Below are positions 40,971 to 50,484 of a stretch of DNA of 64,000 bases, one piece after another. The position numbers and the translations under genes are program-made. Position 1 is the stretch's first letter. Every line of letters begins with the position of its first letter. Under the pieces are notes generated by a model, which made no database searches, was not told the DNA's origin, and was given only the letters and a program-made list of their open reading frames with translations. Source of the DNA: Arthrobacter_E sp041360795. GTDB taxonomy: Bacteria > Actinomycetota > Actinomycetes > Actinomycetales > Micrococcaceae. The stretch spans positions 1,612,001 through 1,676,000 of the forward strand of contig NZ_JBFUPW010000001.1 in the NCBI RefSeq assembly GCF_041360795.1. The letters are read 5' to 3'.

Positions 40971-41468
40971 ATGAGCACGGTCATCAGCGAGCATTTCGGT
41001 GAACTCGAACTCAATCACGGGACGGCGCACTGCTTCACCACCCGGCACACCGTGCACGGGGTCCCCGTGGAGATCGAGCTCAACTTCGCCGCGCATGAGC
41101 GCCCGGACCAGGCCTCCGTGCACAAAGCCGACTACCGGCTGCACTACCTCCCGGAGCTGGTCGACCAGATCAAGGACCTGATCAGCGAGGAACTGGGGCA
41201 GGAGGACAGCCAGGTCCAGGAGTTCCGGCACTTCCACTGCAAGGGGCTCGACCAGGAGAAACGCTGGGCCACCTTCGGCACCACCGACGAGGTGGACGAT
41301 CAGAGCTTCGTCAGCGCCCTCAGGCTCGGACACGTCGGGATCTTCCCCGACCAGCCGGAACGCTACTTCGTCCTGGACTTCAGCCTGGGCGAGCACTTCA
41401 GTGACGAAGTGCTCGTGGCCACCGCGGACGCCGACGGGGTGGTGGACGACGAGATCACCTGGGCGTGA
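40971..41468 (+). CDS. Protein of unknown function (possible DUF2004-like)
   Basis: 165 aa, soluble and acidic. The N-terminus SEHFGELELNHGTAHCFTTRHTVHGVPVEIELNF is a beta-rich block, followed by a helical HYLPELVDQIKDLISEEL segment and a C-terminal YFVLDFSLGEHFSDEVLVATADADG strand pair. The overall look resembles DUF2004 proteins, but this is a weak recognition. TATGTT at 40959-40964 ends 6 nt before the ATG, the leaderless layout. Closed by a strong hairpin. Confidence 0.72.
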   Translation: MSTVISEHFGELELNHGTAHCFTTRHTVHGVPVEIELNFAAHERPDQASVHKADYRLHYLPELVDQIKDLISEELGQEDSQVQEFRHFHCKGLDQEKRWATFGTTDEVDDQSFVSALRLGHVGIFPDQPERYFVLDFSLGEHFSDEVLVATADADGVVDDEITWA

Positions 41469-41484
41469 GCGGACTCCCTGACGC

Positions 41485-41529
41485 ACGACGGCGGCGGGCC
41501 ACCCTTTCCGGGTGACCCGCCGCCGTCGT
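41485..41529. terminator. Bidirectional terminator, ACGACGGCGG core
   Basis: 14-bp perfect outer stem (41485-41498 with 41516-41529) and a 5-bp inner stem (CACCC/GGGTG), between the convergent ends of the 40971 gene and metE. Confidence 0.87.
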
Positions 41530-41554
41530 CGTCAGAGGTGTTGCAGGCAGAGCG

Positions 41555-43879
41555 TCAGACGCTCGCGCCGATCTCCTCGCGCACCGCCTTCGCAGCCTCC
41601 ACGAGGTTGCGCAGCGATGCCTCGGTCTCCTCGTAGCCGCGGGTCTTCAGGCCGCAGTCCGGGTTGACCCAGAGCTGGCGGCTCGGCACATGCTTGACCG
41701 CGGTGGAGAGCAGTTCCGTCACCTCGGCCTCACCGGGCACGCGCGGCGAGTGGATGTCGTAGACACCCGGCCCGACGCCGCGGCCGAAGCCGTGGGACTC
41801 GAGGTCGTGCACGACCTCCATGCGGGAGCGGGCCGCCTCGATCGAGGTCACGTCCGCGTCCAGGCCGTCGATGGCGTCGATGATGACGCCGAACTCGGAG
41901 TAGCAGAGGTGGGTGTGGATCTGCGTGGCGTCCTGGGCACCGGCCGTCGCGAGGCGGAAGGAGTCCACGGACCACTTCAAGTACGCCGGCTGGTCGGCCT
42001 TGCGCAGGGGCAGGAGCTCACGCAGGGCGGGCTCGTCCACCTGGACGACCTTGATGCCGGCGGCCTCCAGATCGGTGATCTCATCACGCAGGGCCAGGGC
42101 CACCTGGTTGGCGGTCTCGCCCAGCGGCTGGTCGTCACGGACGAACGACCACGCGAGGATCGTGACCGGACCCGTGAGCATGCCCTTCATGGGCTTCTCG
42201 GTCAGCGACTGGGCATACTCGGCCCACGCGACCGTGATGGGAGCCGACCGGGTCACATCACCCCAGAGGATGGAGGGGCGGGTGCAGCGCGAGCCGTAGG
42301 ACTGGACCCAGCCGTGCACGGTGACGTCGAAGCCATCAAGGTTCTCCGCGAAGTACTGCACCATGTCATTGCGTTCCGGCTCGCCGTGCACGAGCACGTC
42401 GTAGCCCAGCTCCTCCTGCAGGTCGACCACGCGCTTGATCTCGTCCTTCATGAGCTGCTCGTACTGCGCGTCGTTCAGCTCGCCCTTGATGTTGCGGGCT
42501 CGGGCGGAGCGGATCTCGGACGTCTGCGGGAACGAACCGATGGTGGTGGTGGGCAGGGCGGGCAGCTGCAGCGCGGCCTCCTGGGCGGCCTCACGGACCG
42601 CGTAGTCGGAGCGGCTGAAGTCGGCTGCCGTCAGCGCCGCGGTGCGGGCCCGGACCTCTTCACGGCGGACGCCTTCGGCGGTGGCGCGGGAGGCGATCAC
42701 GGCGGAGGCCTCGTCGATGGCGGCCTGTGCCGCCGCCGGATCCGCCAGGTAGGACGCCAGGGTCTTGACCTCCACGGCCTTCTGGTCGGCGAAGGCGAGC
42801 CAGGACTTCAGCTGCTCGGACAGCTTGGTCTCCTCCGCCACATCGTGCGGAACATGCTGCGTGGAGGTGGACGTGGACACGGTCACCCGTGCGGCCGAGC
42901 CCTTGAGCGCGTCCAGGACCGCAGCGGAAGCGGCCAGGTCGTTCCGCCAGATGTTGTGGCCGTCGACCACGCCGGCGACCAGGGTCTTGGAGCCCAGGGC
43001 GGCCAGCGCGGCCTCGGACGGCACGGCACCCTTGAAGACGTCGACGTGCAGCGCCTCGATGTTGCTGGCCGCCAGCGCGCCCAGCTGCCCGTCGAGCGAA
43101 CCGTACGGCGTGGAGACGAGGATCTGCGGGCGCTCGGCGGCGGCGGTGAGGACTTCGTACGCGCGAGTCACCGCGGCGTCGAGCTGCTCCGCCGGGATGT
43201 CCTGGTCGACGACCAGTGCGGGCTCATCGAGCTGAACCCAGCCGGCGCCCGCGGCGGCGAGCTTGCCCAGCAGCTCGACGTAGACGGGCAGGACGTCCTC
43301 GAGCCGCGACAGGGGCTGGAAGCCGGCCGGGGCGTCGTCGGACGCCTTCGACAGCAGCAGGAACGTCACCGGACCCACGAGGTACGGGCGGGTCTCAATG
43401 CCGTTCGCCAGAGCGTACTGGAACTCCTCGACCACTCGCGAGGAGGTCAGACGGAAGTCCGTCTCCGGGCCGATCTCAGGGACCAGGTAGTGGTAGTTGG
43501 TGTCGAACCACTTCGTCATCTCGAGTGGCTGCTGCTCGCGGGAGCCGCGGGCCAGCGTGAAGTAACCGTCGATGTCCAGGACGCCCTCGTCGGTGAGGAG
43601 GTTCCCGAAACGGGCCGGAATCGCGCCCAGGTGGGCCGCGGCGTCGAGCACCTGGTCGTAGTAGGAGAAGGTGCCCGGCACAGCGGCCGGCTCGTCGAGG
43701 CCGAGCTCCACCAGACGGCGGGCACTGCCCAGCTGGATCTCCTTGGCTGCGGCGTCGAGCGCGGCGGCGTCGATCTTTCCGGCCCAGTAGGCCTCGACGG
43801 CCTTCTTGAGCTCGCGACGGCGGCCGATACGCGGGTAGCCGAGGAGGCTGGCTGCGGGGAAGGGGGTCTGTGCGGTCAT
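41555..43879 (-). CDS. metE: Cobalamin-independent methionine synthase MetE
   Basis: 774 aa, full length. MetE transfers a methyl group from 5-methyltetrahydropteroyl-polyglutamate to homocysteine. The N-terminal barrel (LGYPRIGRRRELKKAVEAYW) and the C-terminal catalytic barrel (LPTTTIGSFPQTSEIR, VHGEPERNDMVQYFAE, HTHLCYSEF with zinc ligands, WVNPDCGLKTR with the last zinc Cys) are all present. ATG start with AAGGACTC upstream. metF lies 90 bp upstream on the same strand and makes the methyl donor, so this is a metF-metE unit. Confidence 0.97.
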   Translation of the reverse strand: MTAQTPFPAASLLGYPRIGRRRELKKAVEAYWAGKIDAAALDAAAKEIQLGSARRLVELGLDEPAAVPGTFSYYDQVLDAAAHLGAIPARFGNLLTDEGVLDIDGYFTLARGSREQQPLEMTKWFDTNYHYLVPEIGPETDFRLTSSRVVEEFQYALANGIETRPYLVGPVTFLLLSKASDDAPAGFQPLSRLEDVLPVYVELLGKLAAAGAGWVQLDEPALVVDQDIPAEQLDAAVTRAYEVLTAAAERPQILVSTPYGSLDGQLGALAASNIEALHVDVFKGAVPSEAALAALGSKTLVAGVVDGHNIWRNDLAASAAVLDALKGSAARVTVSTSTSTQHVPHDVAEETKLSEQLKSWLAFADQKAVEVKTLASYLADPAAAQAAIDEASAVIASRATAEGVRREEVRARTAALTAADFSRSDYAVREAAQEAALQLPALPTTTIGSFPQTSEIRSARARNIKGELNDAQYEQLMKDEIKRVVDLQEELGYDVLVHGEPERNDMVQYFAENLDGFDVTVHGWVQSYGSRCTRPSILWGDVTRSAPITVAWAEYAQSLTEKPMKGMLTGPVTILAWSFVRDDQPLGETANQVALALRDEITDLEAAGIKVVQVDEPALRELLPLRKADQPAYLKWSVDSFRLATAGAQDATQIHTHLCYSEFGVIIDAIDGLDADVTSIEAARSRMEVVHDLESHGFGRGVGPGVYDIHSPRVPGEAEVTELLSTAVKHVPSRQLWVNPDCGLKTRGYEETEASLRNLVEAAKAVREEIGASV

Positions 43880-43969
43880 GATGAGTCCTTAGAATTCGGT
43901 GCAGGTTTTCGGGCAGGGGGTATCCCCTGTGGTGCCGGACGGATCCGGCGAAGTGAAGAAGGGATGGCC

Positions 43970-44920
43970 TCAGGAGGCCAGGGCGGCGCGCTCGTGGAGC
44001 GGGCGGCTGGGACGCGGCAGATTCAGCCGGTCCAGGACGTCCAGCGCGTGGCGGTGCTCATTGAAGGTGTAGAGGTGCAGGCCGGGCGCCCCGGAATCCA
44101 GGGCCGCATTGGCCAGCTCCACGGTGGCGGCCACGCCGATGCGCTGCGCCTCCAGCTCGCTGCCGGCCGTCTCCAGCGCATGCATCAGCGCCGGATCGGG
44201 CGCGACGCCGGACAGCTCCGAAAGCCGTGTGACGCGCCTCAGGCTGGTCAGTGGCATGACCCCGGGAATGATCGGGATGGTCACTCCGGCCCGGCGGGCA
44301 CGGACGAGCAGGTCCTCGTACTGCCGGGCATGGAAGAACACCTGGGTGATCGCGAAGTCAGCGCCGGAACGCTGCTTGGCCAGCAGCACCTCCACATCGT
44401 GGGCCTCACTGGGTGACTCCGGATGACGCGTCGGATAGGCCGCGACGCCGATCGCCACCTTGCCGGCACAGAGCAGGGCCGAACGGCTCTGCTCCACCCG
44501 GCGGATGAGCTCCACCAGGTCCTGGGCGTAGTGCAGGGAACCCTCGGGGAGCGGGGAGCCGTCCCGGGGAAGATCGCCCCGCAGAGCCAGGATGCCCCGC
44601 ACGCCGTGATCCAGGAGCTGGGCCACGATGCCGGCGAGTTCGGCGGCCGTGTTGCCCACACAGGTGAGGTGGGCGAGGGGACGGAGAAGGGTCTCCTCCT
44701 GGAGCCGCGCCACGAGGTCCAGGGCGGTGTCGTGGTTGGATCCGCTGGCCCCGTAGGTCACGGACACGTAATCCGGCGCGGTGGTCTCCAGCTCCCGGAT
44801 GGTGGCCCAGAGGACTTCCTCGGCGGCCTGGGAGCGGGGAGGGAACAGTTCGTAGGACAGCGCGACGGGCGTGGTGCCCTGCTGCTGTAGGGGTCGGTCA
44901 ATGAGGCTGGGTGGGGACAT
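43970..44920 (-). CDS. metF: 5,10-methylenetetrahydrofolate reductase MetF
   Basis: 316 aa. An FAD-dependent TIM barrel that reduces methylene-THF to methyl-THF. Visible are ALSYELFPPRS (conserved E-x-F-P-P), YVSVTYGASGSNHD (FAD/NADH region), HLTCVGNTAAEL, ILALRGDLPRDGS and DFAITQVFFHARQYEDLLVRARRAG. The ATG at 44920 has GAGGATT upstream; an in-frame ATG at 44974 would add 18 residues and is less likely. The 5' region holds a perfect 14-bp palindrome. It precedes metE. Confidence 0.93.
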   Translation of the reverse strand: MSPPSLIDRPLQQQGTTPVALSYELFPPRSQAAEEVLWATIRELETTAPDYVSVTYGASGSNHDTALDLVARLQEETLLRPLAHLTCVGNTAAELAGIVAQLLDHGVRGILALRGDLPRDGSPLPEGSLHYAQDLVELIRRVEQSRSALLCAGKVAIGVAAYPTRHPESPSEAHDVEVLLAKQRSGADFAITQVFFHARQYEDLLVRARRAGVTIPIIPGVMPLTSLRRVTRLSELSGVAPDPALMHALETAGSELEAQRIGVAATVELANAALDSGAPGLHLYTFNEHRHALDVLDRLNLPRPSRPLHERAALAS

Positions 44921-45056
44921 CTGCAATCCTCGACGTCTGGCGTTATGGATGAGGCACGGCGGACCGGCGCGCATGCTGACGCCTGGCCCGTTGCCGTGTG
45001 CAAATGTCAGGCCCACATGGGGGCACCCACACCCTCCATGAGAGGGTCGCTGACAC

Positions 45057-45070
45057 GTTACCGCGGTAAC
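45057..45070. promoter_or_regulatory. Perfect 14-bp palindrome upstream of metF
   Basis: GTTACCGCGGTAAC is fully self-complementary and lies about 137 bp upstream of the metF start, after the ROK terminator. It is a candidate operator for the metF-metE promoter; no regulator is assigned. Confidence 0.6.
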
Positions 45071-45150
45071 TGATGTGTCCACACTACGAGAGCCGGATCG
45101 GCCCCGGCAAACACATCGTCGAATTAAGACGCAATCTTACGGAAGAGAAA

Positions 45151-45183
45151 GCCGCGACGCTGAACAATGTTCGGCGCCGCGGC
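45151..45183 (-). terminator. Terminator of the ROK gene
   Basis: 15-bp stem with one mismatch (45151-45165 with 45169-45183), loop of 3 nt, followed on the minus strand by TTTCTCTTCC. Confidence 0.88.
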
Positions 45184-45205
45184 GAAGAAGTTCTGAAGTG
45201 GGCTC

Positions 45206-46459
45206 TCAGCCGCCCAGCAGCAGCCGCTCCGAGCGTGGTGCCAGGGCGTGCTCGAGAACCAGGCACGCCGCGCCGATGGCGCCGACGTCCTCGCCCACGC
45301 GGCTTCCCACGACCTGCGGCACGTGGATGTCCCGCGCATCGGCGCCGTGCGCCACCTGCTCCGGGACGCGGTTCAGGTAATACGGTGCGAGTCTCGTCCA
45401 GAACGGGCCGCCGAACACCACCCGGTCCAGGTCCATCGCGTTGGCGAGCACGGAGACCGCGCGCGACAGGTGCAGCGCCGAGCGATCCAGGATCGCGATC
45501 GCCTCTTCGTTCCCGCCGTCTGCCGCGTCGCAGAGCTTGTTGAAACGCTCCTGCACGACGACGCCGGAGTCGCCTTCCGCGAGCGGCTCCACCAGACCGG
45601 CCTTCGCACCGGCGTCCACGAGGACGCGCGGGATGACGGTCGACTTCACACAGCCGTTGAGGCCGCAGTCGCACGGCGGGCCATCCGGGTCGACCACGAT
45701 GTGGCCCATCTCCCCCGCGTTGCCGCTGGCGCCACGGAAGACCTCGTCATTGAGGACCAGGCCGCAACCGATGCCGGTGCCCATGTAGAAGACCCCGAAG
45801 TTGCTGGAGGCGTTATCGCCGGCGAGCCAGGTCTCGGCCACGGCGGCCGCAGTGACGTCCTTGTCCAGGACGACCGGCAGGCCTGTGGCCCTGCTGAGCG
45901 CGTCCCGCAGATGGACGCGGGTCCAGCCCTCCAGCAGCGGCGGATTGACCACGGTGCCGGCGTCCAGATCGATCGGGCCGGGCGCGGCCACCCCGAGCCC
46001 GGTGAGCTTGGCGGGATCGACCCCGGACTCCTCGATGAGGCGCTGGACTTCGAAGACGATCGCCGCCATGACGGCCGTCGGCTCACCCGCCTCAGGCGTG
46101 TCGATCTTCGAATCCAGAACCACCTTGCCGGTCAGATCCAGCACGGAGAAGCTGATAACCGCCGGGTCCACGTGCACGCCCACGGCGTACATGCCCGAAG
46201 GGTTCAAGCGCAGGATCGTGCGAGGCTTACCCGGACCGACCCCCGCCTTGCCCGCCTCAACGATGAGTCCCTGATCCAGCAGGCGCCGGGAGATGTTGGA
46301 GATCGTCTGCGGCGAAAGGCCCACCAGACCCGCAAGCTCAACCCGGCTCAGACCGTTGGGTGAACGCCGAATGGTGTCGAGGATCACCGTCAGGTTGAAG
46401 TCGCCCATCTTGGGTAGGTTGGTTCCGCGCCGCGAGGCGGGCGTGCGGAGCTCGGTCAC
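45206..46459 (-). CDS. ROK family transcriptional regulator
   Basis: 417 aa. A MarR-like winged HTH (GLSRVELAGLVGLSPQTISNISRRLLDQGLI) precedes a ROK sugar-kinase-like domain with GVHVDPAVISFSVLDLTGKVV, GLGVAAPGPID, MGTGIGCGLVLND, and the zinc motif GHIVVDPDGPPCDCGLNGC. ROK repressors usually bind sugars or phosphosugars and control carbohydrate genes; no sugar operon is adjacent, so the target is elsewhere or unknown. GTG start with GAAGGAGAA. Confidence 0.92.
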   Translation of the reverse strand: MTELRTPASRRGTNLPKMGDFNLTVILDTIRRSPNGLSRVELAGLVGLSPQTISNISRRLLDQGLIVEAGKAGVGPGKPRTILRLNPSGMYAVGVHVDPAVISFSVLDLTGKVVLDSKIDTPEAGEPTAVMAAIVFEVQRLIEESGVDPAKLTGLGVAAPGPIDLDAGTVVNPPLLEGWTRVHLRDALSRATGLPVVLDKDVTAAAVAETWLAGDNASSNFGVFYMGTGIGCGLVLNDEVFRGASGNAGEMGHIVVDPDGPPCDCGLNGCVKSTVIPRVLVDAGAKAGLVEPLAEGDSGVVVQERFNKLCDAADGGNEEAIAILDRSALHLSRAVSVLANAMDLDRVVFGGPFWTRLAPYYLNRVPEQVAHGADARDIHVPQVVGSRVGEDVGAIGAACLVLEHALAPRSERLLLGG

Positions 46460-46556
46460 GCATTCTCCTTCAAGAAAAGTGCAGGGCAACTGGCCTTTGC
46501 TCGTAGGCTACCAGCCACGACGTCCAGGAACCTGCAACTGACCTGTTTAGTCGCGA

Positions 46557-47921
46557 TCATGCCGGATCCGCCACCGGACGCCGGGTTCTCGTGACGGTGA
46601 ACTTCTTGTTGCGGCCGATGATCTCGGTGGGGCCCACGTATTTCTCCAGCGCCGGGAGATATCCCAGATGACTGTTCCACACGGTCCAGAGCTCACCGCC
46701 CGGCGAGAGAACCTCGGCGGCGGCACGGAACAGCTTCAGCGCCGCCCCCGCATGCACGCTGTGGCCCAGGTGGAACGGTGGGTTGAGCAGAATCAGCTCA
46801 GCCGACGCGGGCGGGAACCCCTCGAGTGCGTCCGTGTGGACGGCAAGGACCCGGTCGCCCACGCCGTGAGCGCCGGCGGTCAGCCGGGCACTCCGCACCG
46901 CGGCCGCGGAGACGTCGCACGCGACCACTCGCACCTCAGGCTGCGAGGCCGCCAGCAATGTCGCGAGCACACCTGATCCGCAGCCGAGATCGACGGCGGT
47001 GCTGACGCGGGGCATCCGCGCCAGGAACTCCAGAAGGAACCGCGTGCCGATGTCCACCTTGGCACCGGCGAAAACGGCGCCATGCGCATGAACCTCAAGG
47101 GACAGATCGCCGTTCCTCCCGAGGCCCTCATGGAATTCCCGCGTCGGGAAGGACAGCGAGCCGCCCTCTGGCGCTTGCGTCTGGCCCGGTTCCTGCGTCT
47201 GGCACGGTTCCTGCGTCTGGCTCGTCTTCTGCGTGGTGCCTGGTTCCACGGTGCTCTGCCGGCGCGGCTGTCCGCTCGCGCTCCGGCCCGCACCACGGTC
47301 CGGACGAGGGCTGCTCGCCCTCAGAACCCGCGCCTTACCCTTGGCGAGGCTGGCCGTGATCGTCCCGAAATCCGCGCCGAGGACCTCGTTCATCGACAAC
47401 GTCATGTGCTTGACCATGCCCGCAGCCAGGACCACGACGTCGGGATGCGCGTGTTCCGCGATCGCTTCGCTCAGTTCCGCCAGTTCCGCAAGGTTCTTGG
47501 GCAGGCGCAGCAGGACCAGACGGGTCCCGGCCAGCAGCTCCGGGCCGTAGAGGTCCGAGGAGGATTCGTCGTCGCGAATTCTGGTGAAACCCGTGATGCC
47601 GAGCCGGGCCGCATTCGCCTCCAGCGCGGTTTCGCCGGTGGCCAGATCCTGCCAGATCCTGAGCTCTGGCACGGCGGACGCGCCTTCCGCCGGGGACTCC
47701 GCGAGCAGCGGCAGAGCGATCGCGCCGTAACGGTCACCGATCACCACGAGACACGGGTCGTCGATTCCCTCCGCCCGCAAGCGATCCAGTTCCGAGGTCG
47801 AGTGTTCCAGCAGGAGCCGATCCGCGGCGTCGAAGGCCTGGAGATTGTCCGCGTCGACGTCCGGCCAGCGGCTCAGGGACCGGTGAACCGTTTCAGGATT
47901 CACAAGATTCACAAAGTTCAC
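46557..47921 (-). CDS. RsmC/RlmG-like rRNA guanine-N2 methyltransferase
   Basis: 454 aa. Two methyltransferase-like halves as in RsmC/RlmG: a degenerate N-terminal half (residues 1-200) and a catalytic C-terminal half with AVDLGCGSGVLATLLA (motif I), VACDVSAAAVRSAR and LILLNPPFHLGH, the NPPF signature of N2-guanine methyltransferases. They act on 16S or 23S rRNA; which site here is unknown. A Gln/Thr/Pro linker between the halves is encoded by an 18-bp tandem repeat. GTG start; VNFVNLVNP offers three possible GTG or alternative starts within 21 bp. Confidence 0.87.
   Translation of the reverse strand: MNFVNLVNPETVHRSLSRWPDVDADNLQAFDAADRLLLEHSTSELDRLRAEGIDDPCLVVIGDRYGAIALPLLAESPAEGASAVPELRIWQDLATGETALEANAARLGITGFTRIRDDESSSDLYGPELLAGTRLVLLRLPKNLAELAELSEAIAEHAHPDVVVLAAGMVKHMTLSMNEVLGADFGTITASLAKGKARVLRASSPRPDRGAGRSASGQPRRQSTVEPGTTQKTSQTQEPCQTQEPGQTQAPEGGSLSFPTREFHEGLGRNGDLSLEVHAHGAVFAGAKVDIGTRFLLEFLARMPRVSTAVDLGCGSGVLATLLAASQPEVRVVACDVSAAAVRSARLTAGAHGVGDRVLAVHTDALEGFPPASAELILLNPPFHLGHSVHAGAALKLFRAAAEVLSPGGELWTVWNSHLGYLPALEKYVGPTEIIGRNKKFTVTRTRRPVADPA
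47177..47248. repeat. 18-bp tandem repeat in the methyltransferase linker
   Basis: Four in-frame 18-bp units beginning GCGT at 47177, 47195, 47213 and 47231. The first two differ at a single base; the third and fourth are degenerate. They encode the TQEP/CQTQEPGQTQ linker. Confidence 0.82.
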
Positions 47922-47937
47922 AGAAACTCACACGCCA

Positions 47938-48687
47938 TCAGTTGGAAGAGCCGTCGTTCAGGAGAGCGGCGCGGAGCGCCTCGAGTTCCACATCGCTCAG
48001 GCCGTGACGAGCGAGGTAGCCTGCTCCCCCGCCGAAGTCCGCGTCGAGCGCGTCCAGGGTCTCCAGCATCGCGGAAGCCGGGCTCCCGCCCGCGATGGAC
48101 AGGATCTGCTCAGTGAGCGGAACCCCCATCTTGCCCAGGAGGGCTTTGACGCCCTCGATCCACTCCCCCGCCAGATTGGCCTCGGTCCCGGCGTAGTCGG
48201 CCACGATCGCGTCGCGGTCGACACCCACGGCGTCCAGCAGCAGGGCCACCATGACGCCAGTGCGGTCCTTGCCCGCGGTGCAGTGCACCAGGGTGGAGCG
48301 CCCTTGGGAGGCGTTGGCGGTGACACTGCGCGCGAGTCCCACCGCCACGGAGCCGCCCTGCGCCAGGATCATCCGATACAGGCCGGGCAGCGTCGGCAGG
48401 TTCTGCAGCGAGGCCCCCAGCGCTCCGGCCAGGACGTTGCCGCGGAGCACTTCCAGGTCGAGACCCGCCAGAGCGCTGGGCGCATGGAGCACCTCATCGT
48501 CATCCCGGAGGTCCAGGATCGTGGCGACCTTCAGCTCTCGCAGGAGGCTCCGGCCCTCTTCGCTCAGGAGATGGAGTGCGTCGGAACGGAAGAAGACACC
48601 CTCCTTGGTGAGCCGCTTGCCCGCCGGCAGGGATCCCAGCCCACGGAAGTTGTAGGTCTTGGGCAAGGGGGTGGCCTGGCCGATCAA
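47938..48687 (-). CDS. Tyrosine-protein phosphatase (PTP/dual-specificity-like)
   Basis: 249 aa. The active site LVHCTAGKDRTGVMVALLL matches the C-x5-R loop of the tyrosine/dual-specificity/lipid phosphatases, and NFRGLGSLPAG near the N-terminus plus LDLRDDDE are typical of the bacterial PtpB-like branch (phosphotyrosine or phosphoinositide phosphatases). A lysine in CTAGKDR is a mark of that branch. TTG start with AAGGAG eight bases upstream. It lies 16 bp upstream of the methyltransferase gene in the same direction. Confidence 0.86.
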   Translation of the reverse strand: MIGQATPLPKTYNFRGLGSLPAGKRLTKEGVFFRSDALHLLSEEGRSLLRELKVATILDLRDDDEVLHAPSALAGLDLEVLRGNVLAGALGASLQNLPTLPGLYRMILAQGGSVAVGLARSVTANASQGRSTLVHCTAGKDRTGVMVALLLDAVGVDRDAIVADYAGTEANLAGEWIEGVKALLGKMGVPLTEQILSIAGGSPASAMLETLDALDADFGGGAGYLARHGLSDVELEALRAALLNDGSSN

Positions 48688-48728
48688 CGAATGGCTCCTT
48701 CACTCGGCTTCATGTGCTGTTAACTGCG

Positions 48729-48780
48729 GAAGTCCCCTCGCAGTTCCGGCCCGGAAAGGGCCCGACCACGAGGGGACTTC
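48729..48780. terminator. sigA terminator hairpin
   Basis: 12-bp perfect outer stem (48729-48740 with 48769-48780) around a GC-rich interior that can pair further. It lies 10 bp past the sigA stop and upstream of the phosphatase gene. Confidence 0.75.
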
Positions 48781-48790
48781 ACCTGCGACC

Positions 48791-50101
<1,311 letters not shown>

Positions 50102-50484
50102 AGAAACCCTTTCTAGCAGCGCCTGGCGGTGTCCCGGAGGGCAACACCACTATGACCCTGTCAAGTCCGTGCTGCCAGCGGCAGTTACTCCAGACCAGCA
50201 GAGCCTGTCTAAGACAACGCCACCGGCCTGTCGATTGTTCCCCGCAGCTTGTGACGGCCTTGGATGAACAACCTTCAAGTTCACGGACCCAACCGGGTCT
50301 CGGCTACTAGTCTCTCACGAAAAGGACGTGCCCCGCAGCACCGACGGGAGGATACCCCTTTCCGGGCCAGCTTCAAGGTGTTCTTCACCACATCGGAGCA
50401 GGTGCTGAAGGATGGAGTCCGGGGACCTGCGTATGGGCGCGCGAGATGCTTCTGCCCAGGTCAGCCGCGAAGTGTGGCCCGGTG
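50102..50484. other. Intergenic region upstream of sigA
   Basis: 383 bp between the sigA start and the 3' end of the DUF4192 gene. I see no gene. It probably contains the sigA promoter(s); a TAGTAG/ACTAGT segment near 50305-50315 is a candidate -10 on the minus strand, but I would not press it. A short GACCC/GGGTC inverted repeat is at about 50285-50298. Confidence 0.5.

Noticed and set aside
41690..44416. 908-codon open frame opposite metE and metF
   Set aside because: Spans two real genes and their gap on the other strand; composition is typical of a GC-rich shadow frame.
44921..45130. SAM or cobalamin riboswitch in the metF leader
   Set aside because: I looked for the conserved blocks of SAM-I, SAM-IV and cobalamin classes and found none in the right order; only a palindrome and a short in-frame ATG extension are present.
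47177..47248. CRISPR-like array of short repeats
   Set aside because: The units are contiguous 18-mers in frame within a coding linker, with no spacers and no cas genes nearby.
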